The notes below the pieces were generated by a model. The model did not search any database. It was not told the DNA's origin and worked only from the letters and a program-made list of their open reading frames with translations. A stretch of 64,000 nt of DNA from an uncultured Lachnospiraceae bacterium (GTDB lineage Bacteria > Bacillota > Clostridia > Lachnospirales > Lachnospiraceae): NCBI GenBank assembly GCA_900550475.1, contig URSA01000004.1, forward strand, positions 62,001-126,000. The letters are read 5' to 3'. The position numbers were made by a program, and so were the translations under genes. Positions 18,092 to 27,095 of this stretch are shown here, one piece after another; positions within the stretch are counted from its first letter, which is position 1; each line of letters starts with the position of its first letter.

Positions 18092-19474
18092 GTGATAAAT
18101 GTGATATTTAACAGTGTGGAATTTCTGCTGGGATTTCTGCCGGTGTTTCTGGTTCTGTATTGCGCAACTCCGGCAAAGTACCGCAATATAACGCTGCTGG
18201 TGGGCAGCATCCTGTTTTATGCGTTCGGAGAGCCGGTATATGTTTTTTTGCTGGCAGGCTCAGTGTTTTTGAATTATTGGGTGGGAAGACGCCTTGTGAC
18301 AGAGAAAACGACAACAAAAAAGAGTGAGAAAAAAAGGCGGCTGCTCTACGGCGCGATGGCAGCGGCGGATGTTCTTGTGTTATGTTTTTTTAAGTGGATT
18401 CCGCAGACCGGTTTTATGGCGGGCGTGACGGGGCTTCCACTGGGCATCAGCTTTTACACGTTTCAGATCCTTTCCTATCTGACGGATGTGTACCGGGGGG
18501 AGATCCCGCCGGAGAGATCCTTTGTCCGCCTTTCGACTTACATTGTCATGTTCCCGCAGCTTGTGGCGGGACCCATCGTCAATTACAGCGAAGTGTCGGA
18601 TGATCTGAAGGAGAGGCGCATGAGCCTTGAAAATGTGGATCAGGGACTGAAGCTTTTTGTGGCGGGGATGGCGCTCAAGGTGCTTCTGGCGGACCGGTTA
18701 TCCCTGCTCTGGAACCAGATCCGCACCGTGGGCGTGCAGAGCATTTCCACCCCCTACGCATGGATGGGAGCCGTGGGCTATTCCTTACAGTTGTATTTTG
18801 ATTTCTACGGCTATTCCCTGATGGCGGTGGGACTTGGCAGGATGCTTGGCTTTTCCCTGCCGGAAAACTTTGACCTGCCGTACATGGCAAAGAGTATCCG
18901 GGAGTTTTACAGAAGATGGCATATTACACTGGGAAGATGGTTTCAGAAATATGTCTACATTCCTATGGGTGGCAGCAGGAAGGGAACGCTCAGGACGATT
19001 TTCAATCTGTTCGTGGTATGGGTGTTCACCTCTGTCTGGCACGGGGGCGGGCTGCATTTCCTTGCGTGGGGCATGAGCCTCTGGTTTTTTATCGTGCTGG
19101 AGCGCCTGCTCGACCGCAAGGGACTTCTGGAAAAAAGCAGGCTGCTTTCCCACTGTTATGTCCTGTTTGTGATACCCCTCACATGGATGTGTTTTGCCAT
19201 ACCGGATTTTGGTGAGCTGGGTATTTATTTTGGGAGAATGTTCGGCTTTGTCGAGGGGATTCATGTGAATCCCACGGACTATGTGAGAGCCTTGCAGGAC
19301 TGCGGTCCGGTGCTGGTAGCGGGCATTTTGTTGTGCACGCCGATCTCCGGGCGGCTGTACGGGCGTTTCAAGGACACCGGGGCGGGAATGTTTGCCCTTG
19401 CGGTGCTGTTCTGGCTTTGCGTGGATCAGATCCGGCAGAACGGCAACAATCCGTTTTTATATTTCCGTTTCTAA
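18092..19474 (+). CDS. MBOAT family O-acyltransferase (AlgI/DltB-like)
   Basis: The 460-residue multi-pass protein begins with the family-typical VIFNSVEFLLGFLPVFL and carries the MBOAT catalytic region, including IREFYRRWHITLGRW and SVWHGGGLHF (His about 317). Members move acetyl or other acyl groups across the membrane onto polysaccharides. The start is a GTG at 18092 or 18101 with a poor ribosome site. The gene lies 25 bp before an anchored SGNH protein, the usual two-part arrangement for surface-polymer O-acetylation. Confidence 0.9.
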   Translation: MINVIFNSVEFLLGFLPVFLVLYCATPAKYRNITLLVGSILFYAFGEPVYVFLLAGSVFLNYWVGRRLVTEKTTTKKSEKKRRLLYGAMAAADVLVLCFFKWIPQTGFMAGVTGLPLGISFYTFQILSYLTDVYRGEIPPERSFVRLSTYIVMFPQLVAGPIVNYSEVSDDLKERRMSLENVDQGLKLFVAGMALKVLLADRLSLLWNQIRTVGVQSISTPYAWMGAVGYSLQLYFDFYGYSLMAVGLGRMLGFSLPENFDLPYMAKSIREFYRRWHITLGRWFQKYVYIPMGGSRKGTLRTIFNLFVVWVFTSVWHGGGLHFLAWGMSLWFFIVLERLLDRKGLLEKSRLLSHCYVLFVIPLTWMCFAIPDFGELGIYFGRMFGFVEGIHVNPTDYVRALQDCGPVLVAGILLCTPISGRLYGRFKDTGAGMFALAVLFWLCVDQIRQNGNNPFLYFRF

Positions 19475-19499
19475 AATAGAATGAAGGTGATGGAACGTC

Positions 19500-20438
19500 A
19501 TGATGAATAAAATTCCAAACTTAAAATATATGACATTTCTGGCGCTCCTTGCGGCAACGGGAATCGGCTACCTCTACCGGGAGCCTCTGGAGGATTTTCT
19601 GGACGCGGCGATCGAGTTTGGCTTGAAAAATTATGAGGAATCCATTGATCTGCCGGGCGAGCCGCTGTACGGGGAGAAGGATGCGGGCGAGGAGGACAGC
19701 GACGCGGACGGAAACGGCGGGGGAGAGGACGGCAGCAACCCACAGACGGGCGACGATCCGCAGACCGGCAATCCGTCTGAGAAGGGGGATACTGAGGAGG
19801 ACGGAACCGTTTCGGGCGGGGACGCCGCGCAGTGGGAATACGCCTCCGTGGAGAAAAGTTATTTTGACGACGCGCTGTTTATCGGAGATTCCCGGACGGT
19901 GGGGCTTCAGGATTATGCGGGGCTTGACAATGCAACCTTCTACGCTTCAACGGGGCTGACCATATATAAGCTGTTTGACGCCGAGATCGCGCCCGTGGAG
20001 GGCAGCCGCAAGAAACAGACGGTGGAGCAGGCGCTCTCGGAGAGGCAGTTTGGAAAGATATACCTGATGATCGGAATCAATGAGATGGGAACCGGAACCG
20101 TGGAGTCCTTTATGAAGAAGTACGACGAAGCGGTGAAGCATCTGCAGGAGCTGCAGCCGGACGCAGTCATCTATTTGCAGGCGATCATGAAGGTTTCCGC
20201 GGAGCGGTCCGCCAAGGGGGACTACATCTACAATGAGGGAATCGAGCAGCGCAATGCGGAGATCGCAAAGCTCGCGGACAATCAGCAGATTTTCTTTCTG
20301 GATGTGAATCCCTGTGTGTGTGATGACAGCGGCGGACTGGTCAGCGAATACACCTTTGACGGGGTGCATCTGAAGGCGGCGTACATCGAAATCTGGAAGC
20401 AGTTCCTCATGGATCACACGATTCGGTTTTTGGAGTAA
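19500..20438 (+). CDS. Membrane-anchored SGNH/GDSL hydrolase paired with MBOAT
   Basis: After an N-terminal hydrophobic segment (about 8-25) and a 70-residue low-complexity acidic linker rich in Gly, Asp and Glu, an SGNH domain begins at about 120. It shows FIGDSRT with Ser131, a GINEMG block in place of GxND, and DGVHLK near the end supplying the Asp and His. Such partners finish the transfer of acetyl groups delivered by the MBOAT protein, or remove them. The domain is probably external. Two ATGs (19500 and 19503) are possible. Confidence 0.85.
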   Translation: MMNKIPNLKYMTFLALLAATGIGYLYREPLEDFLDAAIEFGLKNYEESIDLPGEPLYGEKDAGEEDSDADGNGGGEDGSNPQTGDDPQTGNPSEKGDTEEDGTVSGGDAAQWEYASVEKSYFDDALFIGDSRTVGLQDYAGLDNATFYASTGLTIYKLFDAEIAPVEGSRKKQTVEQALSERQFGKIYLMIGINEMGTGTVESFMKKYDEAVKHLQELQPDAVIYLQAIMKVSAERSAKGDYIYNEGIEQRNAEIAKLADNQQIFFLDVNPCVCDDSGGLVSEYTFDGVHLKAAYIEIWKQFLMDHTIRFLE

Positions 20439-20455
20439 AATAATGTAAATATTTG

Positions 20456-20484
20456 TTGACGTTTCTTCCTCTGTCGGCTAAGAT
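20456..20484 (+). promoter_or_regulatory. Promoter of the uracil permease gene
   Basis: TTGACG (20456-20461) and TAAGAT (20479-20484) are separated by 17 bp. The leader before the AGAGGAGG ribosome site is about 35 nt and shows no riboswitch that I recognise. Confidence 0.65.
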
Positions 20485-20533
20485 TATACGTGGAGTTTAG
20501 AAAAATTTAATAAACAATCAGAGGAGGAATTCG

Positions 20534-21928
20534 ATGAGTGACGAGAAAAAGAAAAAGGTAGTCCTTGGCGACGCCGGCATTTATGATGCCAGAACGCTGG
20601 GAGTACCGAAGATGCTGGTACTGGGCTTGCAGCACATGTTTGCCATGTTTGGTGCAACCATTCTGGTTCCCATGCTGACTGGTCTGGATGTGTCCACCAC
20701 ATTGCTGTTTGCCGGTCTCGGTACGCTGTTGTTTCACCTTTTGGCAAAGGGAAAGGTTCCGGCGTTTTTAGGTTCATCCTTTGCCTTTCTGGGTGGTTAT
20801 TTCGCAATTTGTCCCATGCTTGCCAACGCGGACGGCAAGCAGGTGATTCCCAATGTGGAGATGATCCCCTATGCCTGCTTCGGTGTGGCCTGCGCAGGTC
20901 TTGTGTATCTGGTGCTTGCCGGACTGATCAAGCTGTTCGGCACAGGAAGAGTCATGAAGTTTTTCCCGCCCGTGGTAACGGGTCCCATCATTATTGCTAT
21001 CGGTCTTACACTTTCCCAGTCTGCTATTTCCAACTGTGCTACGGATTGGCCCATCGCCCTGATTGCGATCGTGCTTGTGATCGTGTGCAATATCTGGGGT
21101 AAGGGCATGATTAAGATCGTACCCATTATCATCGGCGTGGTCGGCTCCTATGTGGTGGCTGCCTGCCTGGGAAGAGTTGACTTTACACCGGTAGCGGAGG
21201 CTGCATGGATCGGAAATCCCATCAAGTGGGATCACACGGTATTCTATCTGTTCGGCAATGGCGCTGACAGCGGAATGCTGGCTACCTCCGTCATCACCAT
21301 CGTACCTATCGCACTGGCTACCATGGTGGAGCATATCGGAGACATTTCCGCAATTTCCTCCACAGTCGGCAGGAATTATATCAAGGATCCGGGTCTGCAC
21401 CGCACGCTGATGGGCGACGGTCTCGCAACGACTATGGCTTCCCTGTTCGGCGCACCTGCCAACACTACCTACGGTGAGAACACAGGCGTGCTTTCCCTGA
21501 CCAAGGTTTATGATCCTGCGGTAATCCGGATTGCAGCATGCTTCGCAATTCTGTTTTCCTTCTCACCAAAGTTTGCCGAGATCATCGGTTGTATGCCTAC
21601 CGCTACCTGCGGCGGTGTATCTCTGGTGCTTTACGGAATGATTTCCGCAGTCGGTGTCCGCAACATTGTGGAGACCCGGACGGACTTCACCAAGAGCCGC
21701 AATGTCATTATTGCAGCACTGATTCTGGTGCTTTCCATCGGTATCACCTTCAGCCCTGCCGGAGCAATCGTGTTCACCGTGGGCAGTGCAACCATCAGCC
21801 TGTCCGGACTGGCAGTAGGTGCGCTGACCGGTATTATTCTCAACGCAATCCTGCCCGGCAAGGATTATAAGTTTGACGAAGAGAAGCCGGACGAAACCGG
21901 TGTTGATTTCGGAAGCAGCGGTAAGTAA
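20534..21928 (+). CDS. uraA: Uracil/xanthine permease, NCS2 family
   Basis: The 464-residue protein with about 12-14 hydrophobic segments matches uracil:proton symporters. Family marks include GLQHMFAMFGATILVP near the start, the FLGSSFAF loop and the GAPANTTYGENTGVL motif with its conserved Glu. It imports uracil, or possibly xanthine, at the cell membrane. It appears to be a single-gene unit: its own promoter and GAGGAGG site lie upstream and a terminator starts 32 bp after the stop. No pyrimidine attenuator was seen. Confidence 0.9.
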   Translation: MSDEKKKKVVLGDAGIYDARTLGVPKMLVLGLQHMFAMFGATILVPMLTGLDVSTTLLFAGLGTLLFHLLAKGKVPAFLGSSFAFLGGYFAICPMLANADGKQVIPNVEMIPYACFGVACAGLVYLVLAGLIKLFGTGRVMKFFPPVVTGPIIIAIGLTLSQSAISNCATDWPIALIAIVLVIVCNIWGKGMIKIVPIIIGVVGSYVVAACLGRVDFTPVAEAAWIGNPIKWDHTVFYLFGNGADSGMLATSVITIVPIALATMVEHIGDISAISSTVGRNYIKDPGLHRTLMGDGLATTMASLFGAPANTTYGENTGVLSLTKVYDPAVIRIAACFAILFSFSPKFAEIIGCMPTATCGGVSLVLYGMISAVGVRNIVETRTDFTKSRNVIIAALILVLSIGITFSPAGAIVFTVGSATISLSGLAVGALTGIILNAILPGKDYKFDEEKPDETGVDFGSSGK

Positions 21929-21960
21929 TCCGCATAGATTACATTTGTACTTAAGAAAAT

Positions 21961-21993
21961 CGGCGTTCTGTGATTTTGCAGGGCGCCGTTTTT
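21961..21993 (+). terminator. Terminator after the uracil permease gene
   Basis: CGGCG (21961-21965) pairs with CGCCG (21984-21988), extended inward by two G-T pairs and CTG/CAG, with T5 at 21989-21993. Confidence 0.8.
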
Positions 21994-22067
21994 GTATCAT
22001 AGGAAATTACTCCGGGCGCATAGGATAGTTGATAGAGCGATGCGGACGCATAGAGAAGGAGAATGGG

Positions 22068-23069
22068 ATGATGAAAACGGTTGACATGCACTGCGATACG
22101 GTGTCGGAGCTGTGGAAGAGAGAGCAGGCGGGAGAGAAGATTTCGCTCCTTGACTGCGACTGCCATATCAATCTGCGGAAGATGAAACAGGGGGACTACC
22201 TTTTGCAGAACTTTGCCCTGTTCGTGAATATGGAAGCCTGTGCGGATCCGTGGGAGCATGTGCAGGAGCTCTTTGCCCTGTATGAGAGGCTGATGAAGGA
22301 GAATGCCGGCCTGATCGTGCCGGTGACCTGCACGGAGGAGATAGAGCGAAACCGCTTAAGCGGAAAAATGTCTGCCCTGCTTACGGTGGAGGAGGGCGGC
22401 GTGTGCAAGGGCAGCCTGGAAAAACTGGACATCCTTTACTCACAGGGGGTGAGAATGCTGACGCTCACGTGGAATTATCAAAATGAGCTGGGCAGCCCCA
22501 ATATTGACCGGAAAAAGAAGCCCACGTTACAGGATACCTTTGTGCCGAATGTGTCGGACGGGCTGACGGAAATGGGCGTTGCCTTTGTGGAGAGGATGGA
22601 GGAGCTCGGCATGATCGTGGATGTTTCCCATCTGTCGGACGCGGGCTTCTGGGATGTGGCACGGCGTGCAAAAAGACCCTTTGTGGCAAGCCACAGCAAT
22701 GCGCGGCAAATCTGTCCCTGTGTGAGGAATCTCACGGATGAAATGATCCGGGCACTGGCGGAGAAGGGCGGCGTGACGGGGCTCAATTTCTATGCCGATT
22801 TTCTGACCAAGGCGCAGGAGAACACACCGAATCCGGGAACCGTGGAGGCGGTGGTGCGCCATGCGAAACATATCGTGAAGGTGGGCGGCATGGAATGTCT
22901 CGGGCTTGGCAGTGATTTTGACGGGATAGACACCCATGCGGAGCTGCCCGGCGCGGATGCCATGGAGAGGCTGTGGCATGCGCTTGTAAAGGGAGGCTTT
23001 ACGCAGGATCAGGCGGATGCAGTCTTTGGCGGCAACGTGCTCAGATTGTATCGGGAGGTTCTGGGATAG
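22068..23069 (+). CDS. Membrane dipeptidase, peptidase family M19
   Basis: The product of about 333 residues has the dinuclear zinc ligands of renal-type dipeptidases: MHCDT near the start (HxD), the glutamate in LTVEEGG, VDVSHLSD, ASHSNAR and the GLGSDFDGI segment. It hydrolyses dipeptides and sometimes D-residue-containing peptides; bacterial members are usually cytoplasmic. The start is ATG 22068 or 22071 after GAGAAGGAGA; a longer frame from 22029 has no ribosome site. It follows the terminator of the permease gene. Confidence 0.9.
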   Translation: MMKTVDMHCDTVSELWKREQAGEKISLLDCDCHINLRKMKQGDYLLQNFALFVNMEACADPWEHVQELFALYERLMKENAGLIVPVTCTEEIERNRLSGKMSALLTVEEGGVCKGSLEKLDILYSQGVRMLTLTWNYQNELGSPNIDRKKKPTLQDTFVPNVSDGLTEMGVAFVERMEELGMIVDVSHLSDAGFWDVARRAKRPFVASHSNARQICPCVRNLTDEMIRALAEKGGVTGLNFYADFLTKAQENTPNPGTVEAVVRHAKHIVKVGGMECLGLGSDFDGIDTHAELPGADAMERLWHALVKGGFTQDQADAVFGGNVLRLYREVLG

Positions 23070-23114
23070 TAGCACTATCTTGACTTGTGAAAGGGCGAGG
23101 GGTAAACTGGGAGC

Positions 23115-24494
23115 ATGAAGAACATGAATTTGAAGAAACCCGATTATGTAAAGGAATTGTTGCAGATCATCCGGGAATCCACCGATGAGGCTGCATTGCG
23201 GGAGCGGCTTTCCGGCTACCACGATAATGATATCGCGGCGGCGTTTGAGCTTCTGACCGCCGATGAGAGGGAGAAGCTGTACCCGGTTCTGGGCGCCGAC
23301 AGGCTTGCGGATATCTTCCGCTATATTGACGACGCCGGAAAATATGTTGGGGAGATCAGTCTTGACAAGGCGGCGAAAATCCTCTCGCACATGGATTCGG
23401 ACGATGCTGCCAAGGTGCTGGACGACCTGGACAGGACAACGCAGGATAAGCTGGTCAAGCTGCTGGACGAGGAGGCCGGGCACGAGATCAGGATGCTGCT
23501 CTCCTACGAGAACGACGAGATCGGCAGCCGGATGACCACAAACTATATTGCCATTCACAAGAGCCTTACGATCAGGCAGGCGATGCATGAGCTGGTGCGG
23601 CAGGCGGGGGAGAATGACAATATCGGCACGGTCTATGTCACAGACGGGCAGAACCGTTTTTACGGGGCAATCGACTTGAAGGATCTGATCATCGCCAGAG
23701 AGGACACCACGCTGGAGAGCATTACCAGTACCTCCTACCCCTATGTGACGGAGCATGAGAAGATCAGTGATTGTATCGAGGTGATCAAGGACTACGAGGA
23801 GGATTCCATCCCGGTACTGACCGGACATGGTGTCTTGATCGGCGTTATCACGGCGCAGGATATCGTGGAGGTTGTGGATGATGAGATGGGTGAGGACTAT
23901 GCAAAGTTAGCAGGTCTGACCGAGGAGGAGGATCTGCGCGAGACCACCCGGGAGAGCATGAAGAAAAGGCTGCCGTGGCTGATCATCCTGCTGTTTCTGG
24001 GAATGGGCGTCTCCTCCGTGGTAGGCATTTTTGAGACAATCGTGGCGGTGCTGCCCATCGTTATGTGCTTCCAGTCCCTGATACTGGACATGGCGGGAAA
24101 TGTGGGAACCCAGTCTCTTGCTGTCACCATCCGCGTGCTTACGGACGAAAATCTGACCGGGAAGAAGAAAATGCATCTCGTGATTAAGGAGATGCGGGTG
24201 GGCTTTGTGAACGGGCTGTTTCTCGGCGTCATGGCGTTTTTGCTGATCGGCGCTTACATATGGCTTCTCAAGCAGAATCCCGTGGGCTATTCCTACATGA
24301 TCTCCGGCTGCATCGGACTGGCGCTCATGGTCGCCATGGTTATTTCCAGTCTGGTGGGAACGCTGATCCCCATGTTTTTCCATAAGATCAAGGTGGATCC
24401 GGCTGTCGCTTCGGGGCCGCTGATTACAACTGTCAATGATCTGGTTGCGGTGGTGACTTATTACGGCATCGTCTGGCTGCTGCTGATCCGCTGA
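23115..24494 (+). CDS. mgtE: Magnesium transporter MgtE
   Basis: The 459-residue protein shows the MgtE order: an N-terminal helical domain with HMDSDDAAKVL-type repeats (about 1-130), two CBS domains (about 140-255) and five membrane helices from about 290. The conserved DMAGNVGTQSLA motif lines the pore. It imports Mg2+, gated by Mg2+ binding in the cytosolic part. The start may be ATG 23115 or ATG 23124; GGGAG is better placed (10 nt) for 23124. No M-box magnesium riboswitch is visible upstream. Confidence 0.93.
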   Translation: MKNMNLKKPDYVKELLQIIRESTDEAALRERLSGYHDNDIAAAFELLTADEREKLYPVLGADRLADIFRYIDDAGKYVGEISLDKAAKILSHMDSDDAAKVLDDLDRTTQDKLVKLLDEEAGHEIRMLLSYENDEIGSRMTTNYIAIHKSLTIRQAMHELVRQAGENDNIGTVYVTDGQNRFYGAIDLKDLIIAREDTTLESITSTSYPYVTEHEKISDCIEVIKDYEEDSIPVLTGHGVLIGVITAQDIVEVVDDEMGEDYAKLAGLTEEEDLRETTRESMKKRLPWLIILLFLGMGVSSVVGIFETIVAVLPIVMCFQSLILDMAGNVGTQSLAVTIRVLTDENLTGKKKMHLVIKEMRVGFVNGLFLGVMAFLLIGAYIWLLKQNPVGYSYMISGCIGLALMVAMVISSLVGTLIPMFFHKIKVDPAVASGPLITTVNDLVAVVTYYGIVWLLLIR

Positions 24495-24529
24495 CAGGCT
24501 TAAATGTTATAGAAATGAGGATAAAGAGG

Positions 24530-25813
24530 ATGAAATACGCATACACAAACGGAAAAATTCTGGACGGTACAAAGGACATGCAGGTGAGGGAGGGACTGTG
24601 CATTCTCACGGAGAATGACAGCATCTCGGACATCGTGGAGGCGGATCACATTCCGCAGGGCTACGAGGTGATTGATCTGGGCGAAAAATACATTATGCCG
24701 GGACTGATCAATATGCATGTGCATCTTGCCGGAAACGGAAAGCCGCAGAAAAAGCAGAGGGACAACGAAAAGCTGGTTCGTACCCTGATGGGCACTGCAC
24801 TTTCCAGAGCGATTGCCTACAAGGTGGTATGCGGCTTTGCGAAGGATGAGCTGATGAGCGGTGTCACCACCATCCGCACGGTGGGCGGTCTGGGGGACTT
24901 CGATACCCGGCTGCGGGATGAGATTGCGGAGGGAAAAAAGGTCGGCCCCAGAATCCTTGCGGCAAATCAGGGAATCTCCGTTCCGGGCGGACATATGGCG
25001 GGTTCCGTTGCGGTTGCCGCCGACAGTGTGGACGCCGCTTTAAAACAGCTTTCCGTGGCGGAGCAGCAGAAGGTGGATCTGATCAAGCTGATGATCACCG
25101 GCGGTGTGCTGGACGCCAAGGAAAAGGGTGTGCCGGGTGAATTGAAGATGCCGCCCGAGATGGTTCGTGCGGTGTGCGAGCAGGCACATAAGAAGGGATA
25201 TCTGGTGTCCGCCCATGTGGAATCGCCTCAGGGTGTGCGCGTGGCGCTTGAAAACGGCGTGGACTCCATAGAGCACGGGGCGGATGTGGATGAGGAGGTC
25301 ATTCAGCTTTTCAAGGACAGAGGGGCATTCTTATGTACGACGCTTTCCCCTGCGCTTCCCTATGCCCTGTTTGACCGTTCCATTACCAATGCGACGGAGG
25401 TGGAGCAGTTTAACGGCAATGTGGTATTTGAAGGGATCATTGCCTGTGCCAAGGCGGCGCTTGCAAACGACATTCCCGTGGTACTGGGGAACGATGTGGG
25501 CTGTCCGTGGATCACGCAGTACGACTTTTGGCGTGAACTTTATTATTTCCACAAGTATGTGGGTGTCAGCAACCGCTTTGCGCTTTACACGGCGACCTGC
25601 CGCAGCGCACAGATGGCGGGTATCGGAGACAAGACCGGAACCATCGAGAAGGGAAAGGCGGCGGATATGATCGTGACGGAGAACAATCCGTTGGAGGATC
25701 TGCGCGCGCTCAGAAAGGTGGAGATGGTGGTCGCAGGGGGCACTCTGATCCGCAATCCAAAGGTGAAGAAGAAACCGCAGGTGGAAGCGGAGCTGGACAA
25801 GTTTTTGGTGTAG
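24530..25813 (+). CDS. Amidohydrolase family protein (imidazolonepropionase/prolidase-like)
   Basis: The product of about 427 residues has the amidohydrolase layout: an N-terminal beta cap, MPGLINMHVHL with His63 and His65, GVTTIRTVGG, a DLIKLMITGG lysine, HVESPQG, SIEHG and a late GNDVG aspartate, then a C-terminal GKAADMIV cap. Relatives include imidazolonepropionase-like and Xaa-Pro/Xaa-Arg dipeptidases, so the substrate cannot be fixed. ATG 24530 is chosen because GAGG lies 9 nt upstream; the in-frame ATG at 24515 lacks a site. Confidence 0.85.
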   Translation: MKYAYTNGKILDGTKDMQVREGLCILTENDSISDIVEADHIPQGYEVIDLGEKYIMPGLINMHVHLAGNGKPQKKQRDNEKLVRTLMGTALSRAIAYKVVCGFAKDELMSGVTTIRTVGGLGDFDTRLRDEIAEGKKVGPRILAANQGISVPGGHMAGSVAVAADSVDAALKQLSVAEQQKVDLIKLMITGGVLDAKEKGVPGELKMPPEMVRAVCEQAHKKGYLVSAHVESPQGVRVALENGVDSIEHGADVDEEVIQLFKDRGAFLCTTLSPALPYALFDRSITNATEVEQFNGNVVFEGIIACAKAALANDIPVVLGNDVGCPWITQYDFWRELYYFHKYVGVSNRFALYTATCRSAQMAGIGDKTGTIEKGKAADMIVTENNPLEDLRALRKVEMVVAGGTLIRNPKVKKKPQVEAELDKFLV

Positions 25814-26233
25814 GGTTTTCGATAATTTTGTAATCTTTCTGTGATATCTAAAACTATTCAGGCGGGATCGCACCCCGGTGCAGGGTATCATGTTGTGAAA
25901 GCGATCCCCCGCAGGCGGAGAATCCTGCCTGCCGGGGGTGGCTGTACCCTGATGGAAATTTTCTGCCGGCCGGATCCCAATTTGTCACGGAATGGCTCCT
26001 AAAATCCTGCCTGCCGAGTTCCATTGTACCCTGAGAGCATTTTTTGCGATTTTGGAGCCAGTTTTTTGGGAAATTTTGGGATCCGGCAGCACTTTTTTTC
26101 TGCCTGAGATACAAAATTATAAAAAACCGACATATTATATATGAAATATTGGCATATTTGGGATCTCAAAGAACATTTTTTCCGCTCAGGATACAATCGG
26201 GAATTTGCAGAAATTACTTTATAGGAGAAGAAA
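25814..26233. repeat. Noncoding repeat mosaic (direct and inverted repeats)
   Basis: This 420-bp gene-free stretch holds several repeats. A 14-bp unit AATCCTGCCTGCCG occurs at 25921-25934 and 26003-26016. Each copy is followed 8 bp later by TGTACCCTGA (25943-25952 and 26025-26034), giving an 82-bp period. CCGGATCCCAA (25970-25980) is an exact inverted copy of TTGGGATCCGG (26076-26086). GTATC(C)TGAG-like variants followed by an A-run occur on the minus strand near 26093-26116 and 26176-26196. It marks the left edge of the AT-rich segment. No promoter is obvious to me. Confidence 0.7.
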
Positions 26234-26767
26234 ATGAACAAAGAGCAAAGAAGTCCTCATGGGGATAATCAGGAATCCGGTCATTTGCCAATATACGGAG
26301 TGGGACCATATTATGGTGTGGGCATTATCCTATTGACCGTGACGGGGATTGTGTTATCGGTAGCCGGAGTTCTGGACAGTGGGAAAATCACAAATACGAT
26401 CTTGATGGTAACCATGATTTTTCTTGGAATACTCTTGCTTGTGGAAGGCTTTTTGGTCTGGAAGTCTGCGGCAATCGGGAAGAACAGTGTTGATAATTAT
26501 ATCAAAAAAAATGAATTATGCCGGACAGGGGTGTATCGTATCGTCAGAAATCCCTGTTACTCAGGCATTATGTTTATGTGCTCGGGTGCAATTTTTATTG
26601 CCCATAATGTATGGCTGTTATTCCTTCCAATCGTTTTTTGGGCGGCAATGACGATTTTAATGAAAGAAACTGAGGAAAAGTGGCTTGCCAAATTATACGG
26701 ACAGGAATACAGAGACTATTGCAAAAAGGTAAATCGCTGTCTTCCGTGGTTTCCGAAGAAACCTTGA
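26234..26767 (+). CDS. Isoprenylcysteine carboxyl methyltransferase (ICMT)-like membrane protein
   Basis: The 177-residue protein has four hydrophobic segments. Its C-terminal half is typical of ICMT/PEMT-like methyltransferases: TGVYRIVRNPCYSG, a membrane stretch, then the ETEEKWL...YGQEYRDYCKKV pattern and a CLPWFPK ending. Bacterial members methylate small molecules or lipids using SAM; the substrate is unknown. AGGAGAAG lies just before the ATG. Codons are AT-rich compared with flanking housekeeping genes. Its stop abuts the remnant of an acetyltransferase gene. Confidence 0.8.
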   Translation: MNKEQRSPHGDNQESGHLPIYGVGPYYGVGIILLTVTGIVLSVAGVLDSGKITNTILMVTMIFLGILLLVEGFLVWKSAAIGKNSVDNYIKKNELCRTGVYRIVRNPCYSGIMFMCSGAIFIAHNVWLLFLPIVFWAAMTILMKETEEKWLAKLYGQEYRDYCKKVNRCLPWFPKKP

Positions 26768-26882
26768 AGAAGGAAGCGTTGTTGTCAAAGATATTCCGAG
26801 TAATTCGGTAGCGGTAGGCAATCCCTGCAAGGTCATTCGGGCAATTACGGATGAAGATAAGAAAACCTGTTGGGACAGATAA
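26766..26882 (+). pseudogene. C-terminal remnant of a maltose/galactoside-type O-acetyltransferase
   Basis: The frame from 26769 to the TAA at 26880 encodes 37 residues. They contain GSVVVKDIPSNSVAVGNPCK followed by VIRAITDED, which is the C-terminal end of hexapeptide-repeat (LacA/Maa-type) acetyltransferases. There is no start codon or N-terminal 150 residues; the upstream DNA belongs to the ICMT-like gene. This is a truncated gene, evidently cut when the ICMT-like gene was joined here. The next 210 bp up to the protease gene hold only a probable promoter region (TGCTATACT near 27010). Confidence 0.85.
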
Positions 26883-27095
26883 CCTCCGATTTCTGATGCG
26901 CAACCGGGGGTAGCGCAATGTAAATGGCACTTTCCTGAATAAGTTTACTCAGGAGGAGTTTGCGGAACAGCGCTGGCTTGGTGTTACTCTGTACTTTTTT
27001 AGCGGAATGTGCTATACTTCGGATGTACTTTGTGTAGTCAGAAAACATTCGGAAAAGTACAACTGATCGAAACGATGATACATAGGAGATGCGGA

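Noticed and set aside
23080..23108. Promoter TTGACT-N17-TAAACT before mgtE
   Set aside because: Transcription would start at about the ATG at 23115, leaving no room for a ribosome site; it may be chance unless the message is leaderless. No M-box fold was seen either.
22527..23828. 433-codon minus-strand open frame opposite the dipeptidase and mgtE genes
   Set aside because: It spans two real plus-strand genes and shows no recognisable protein.
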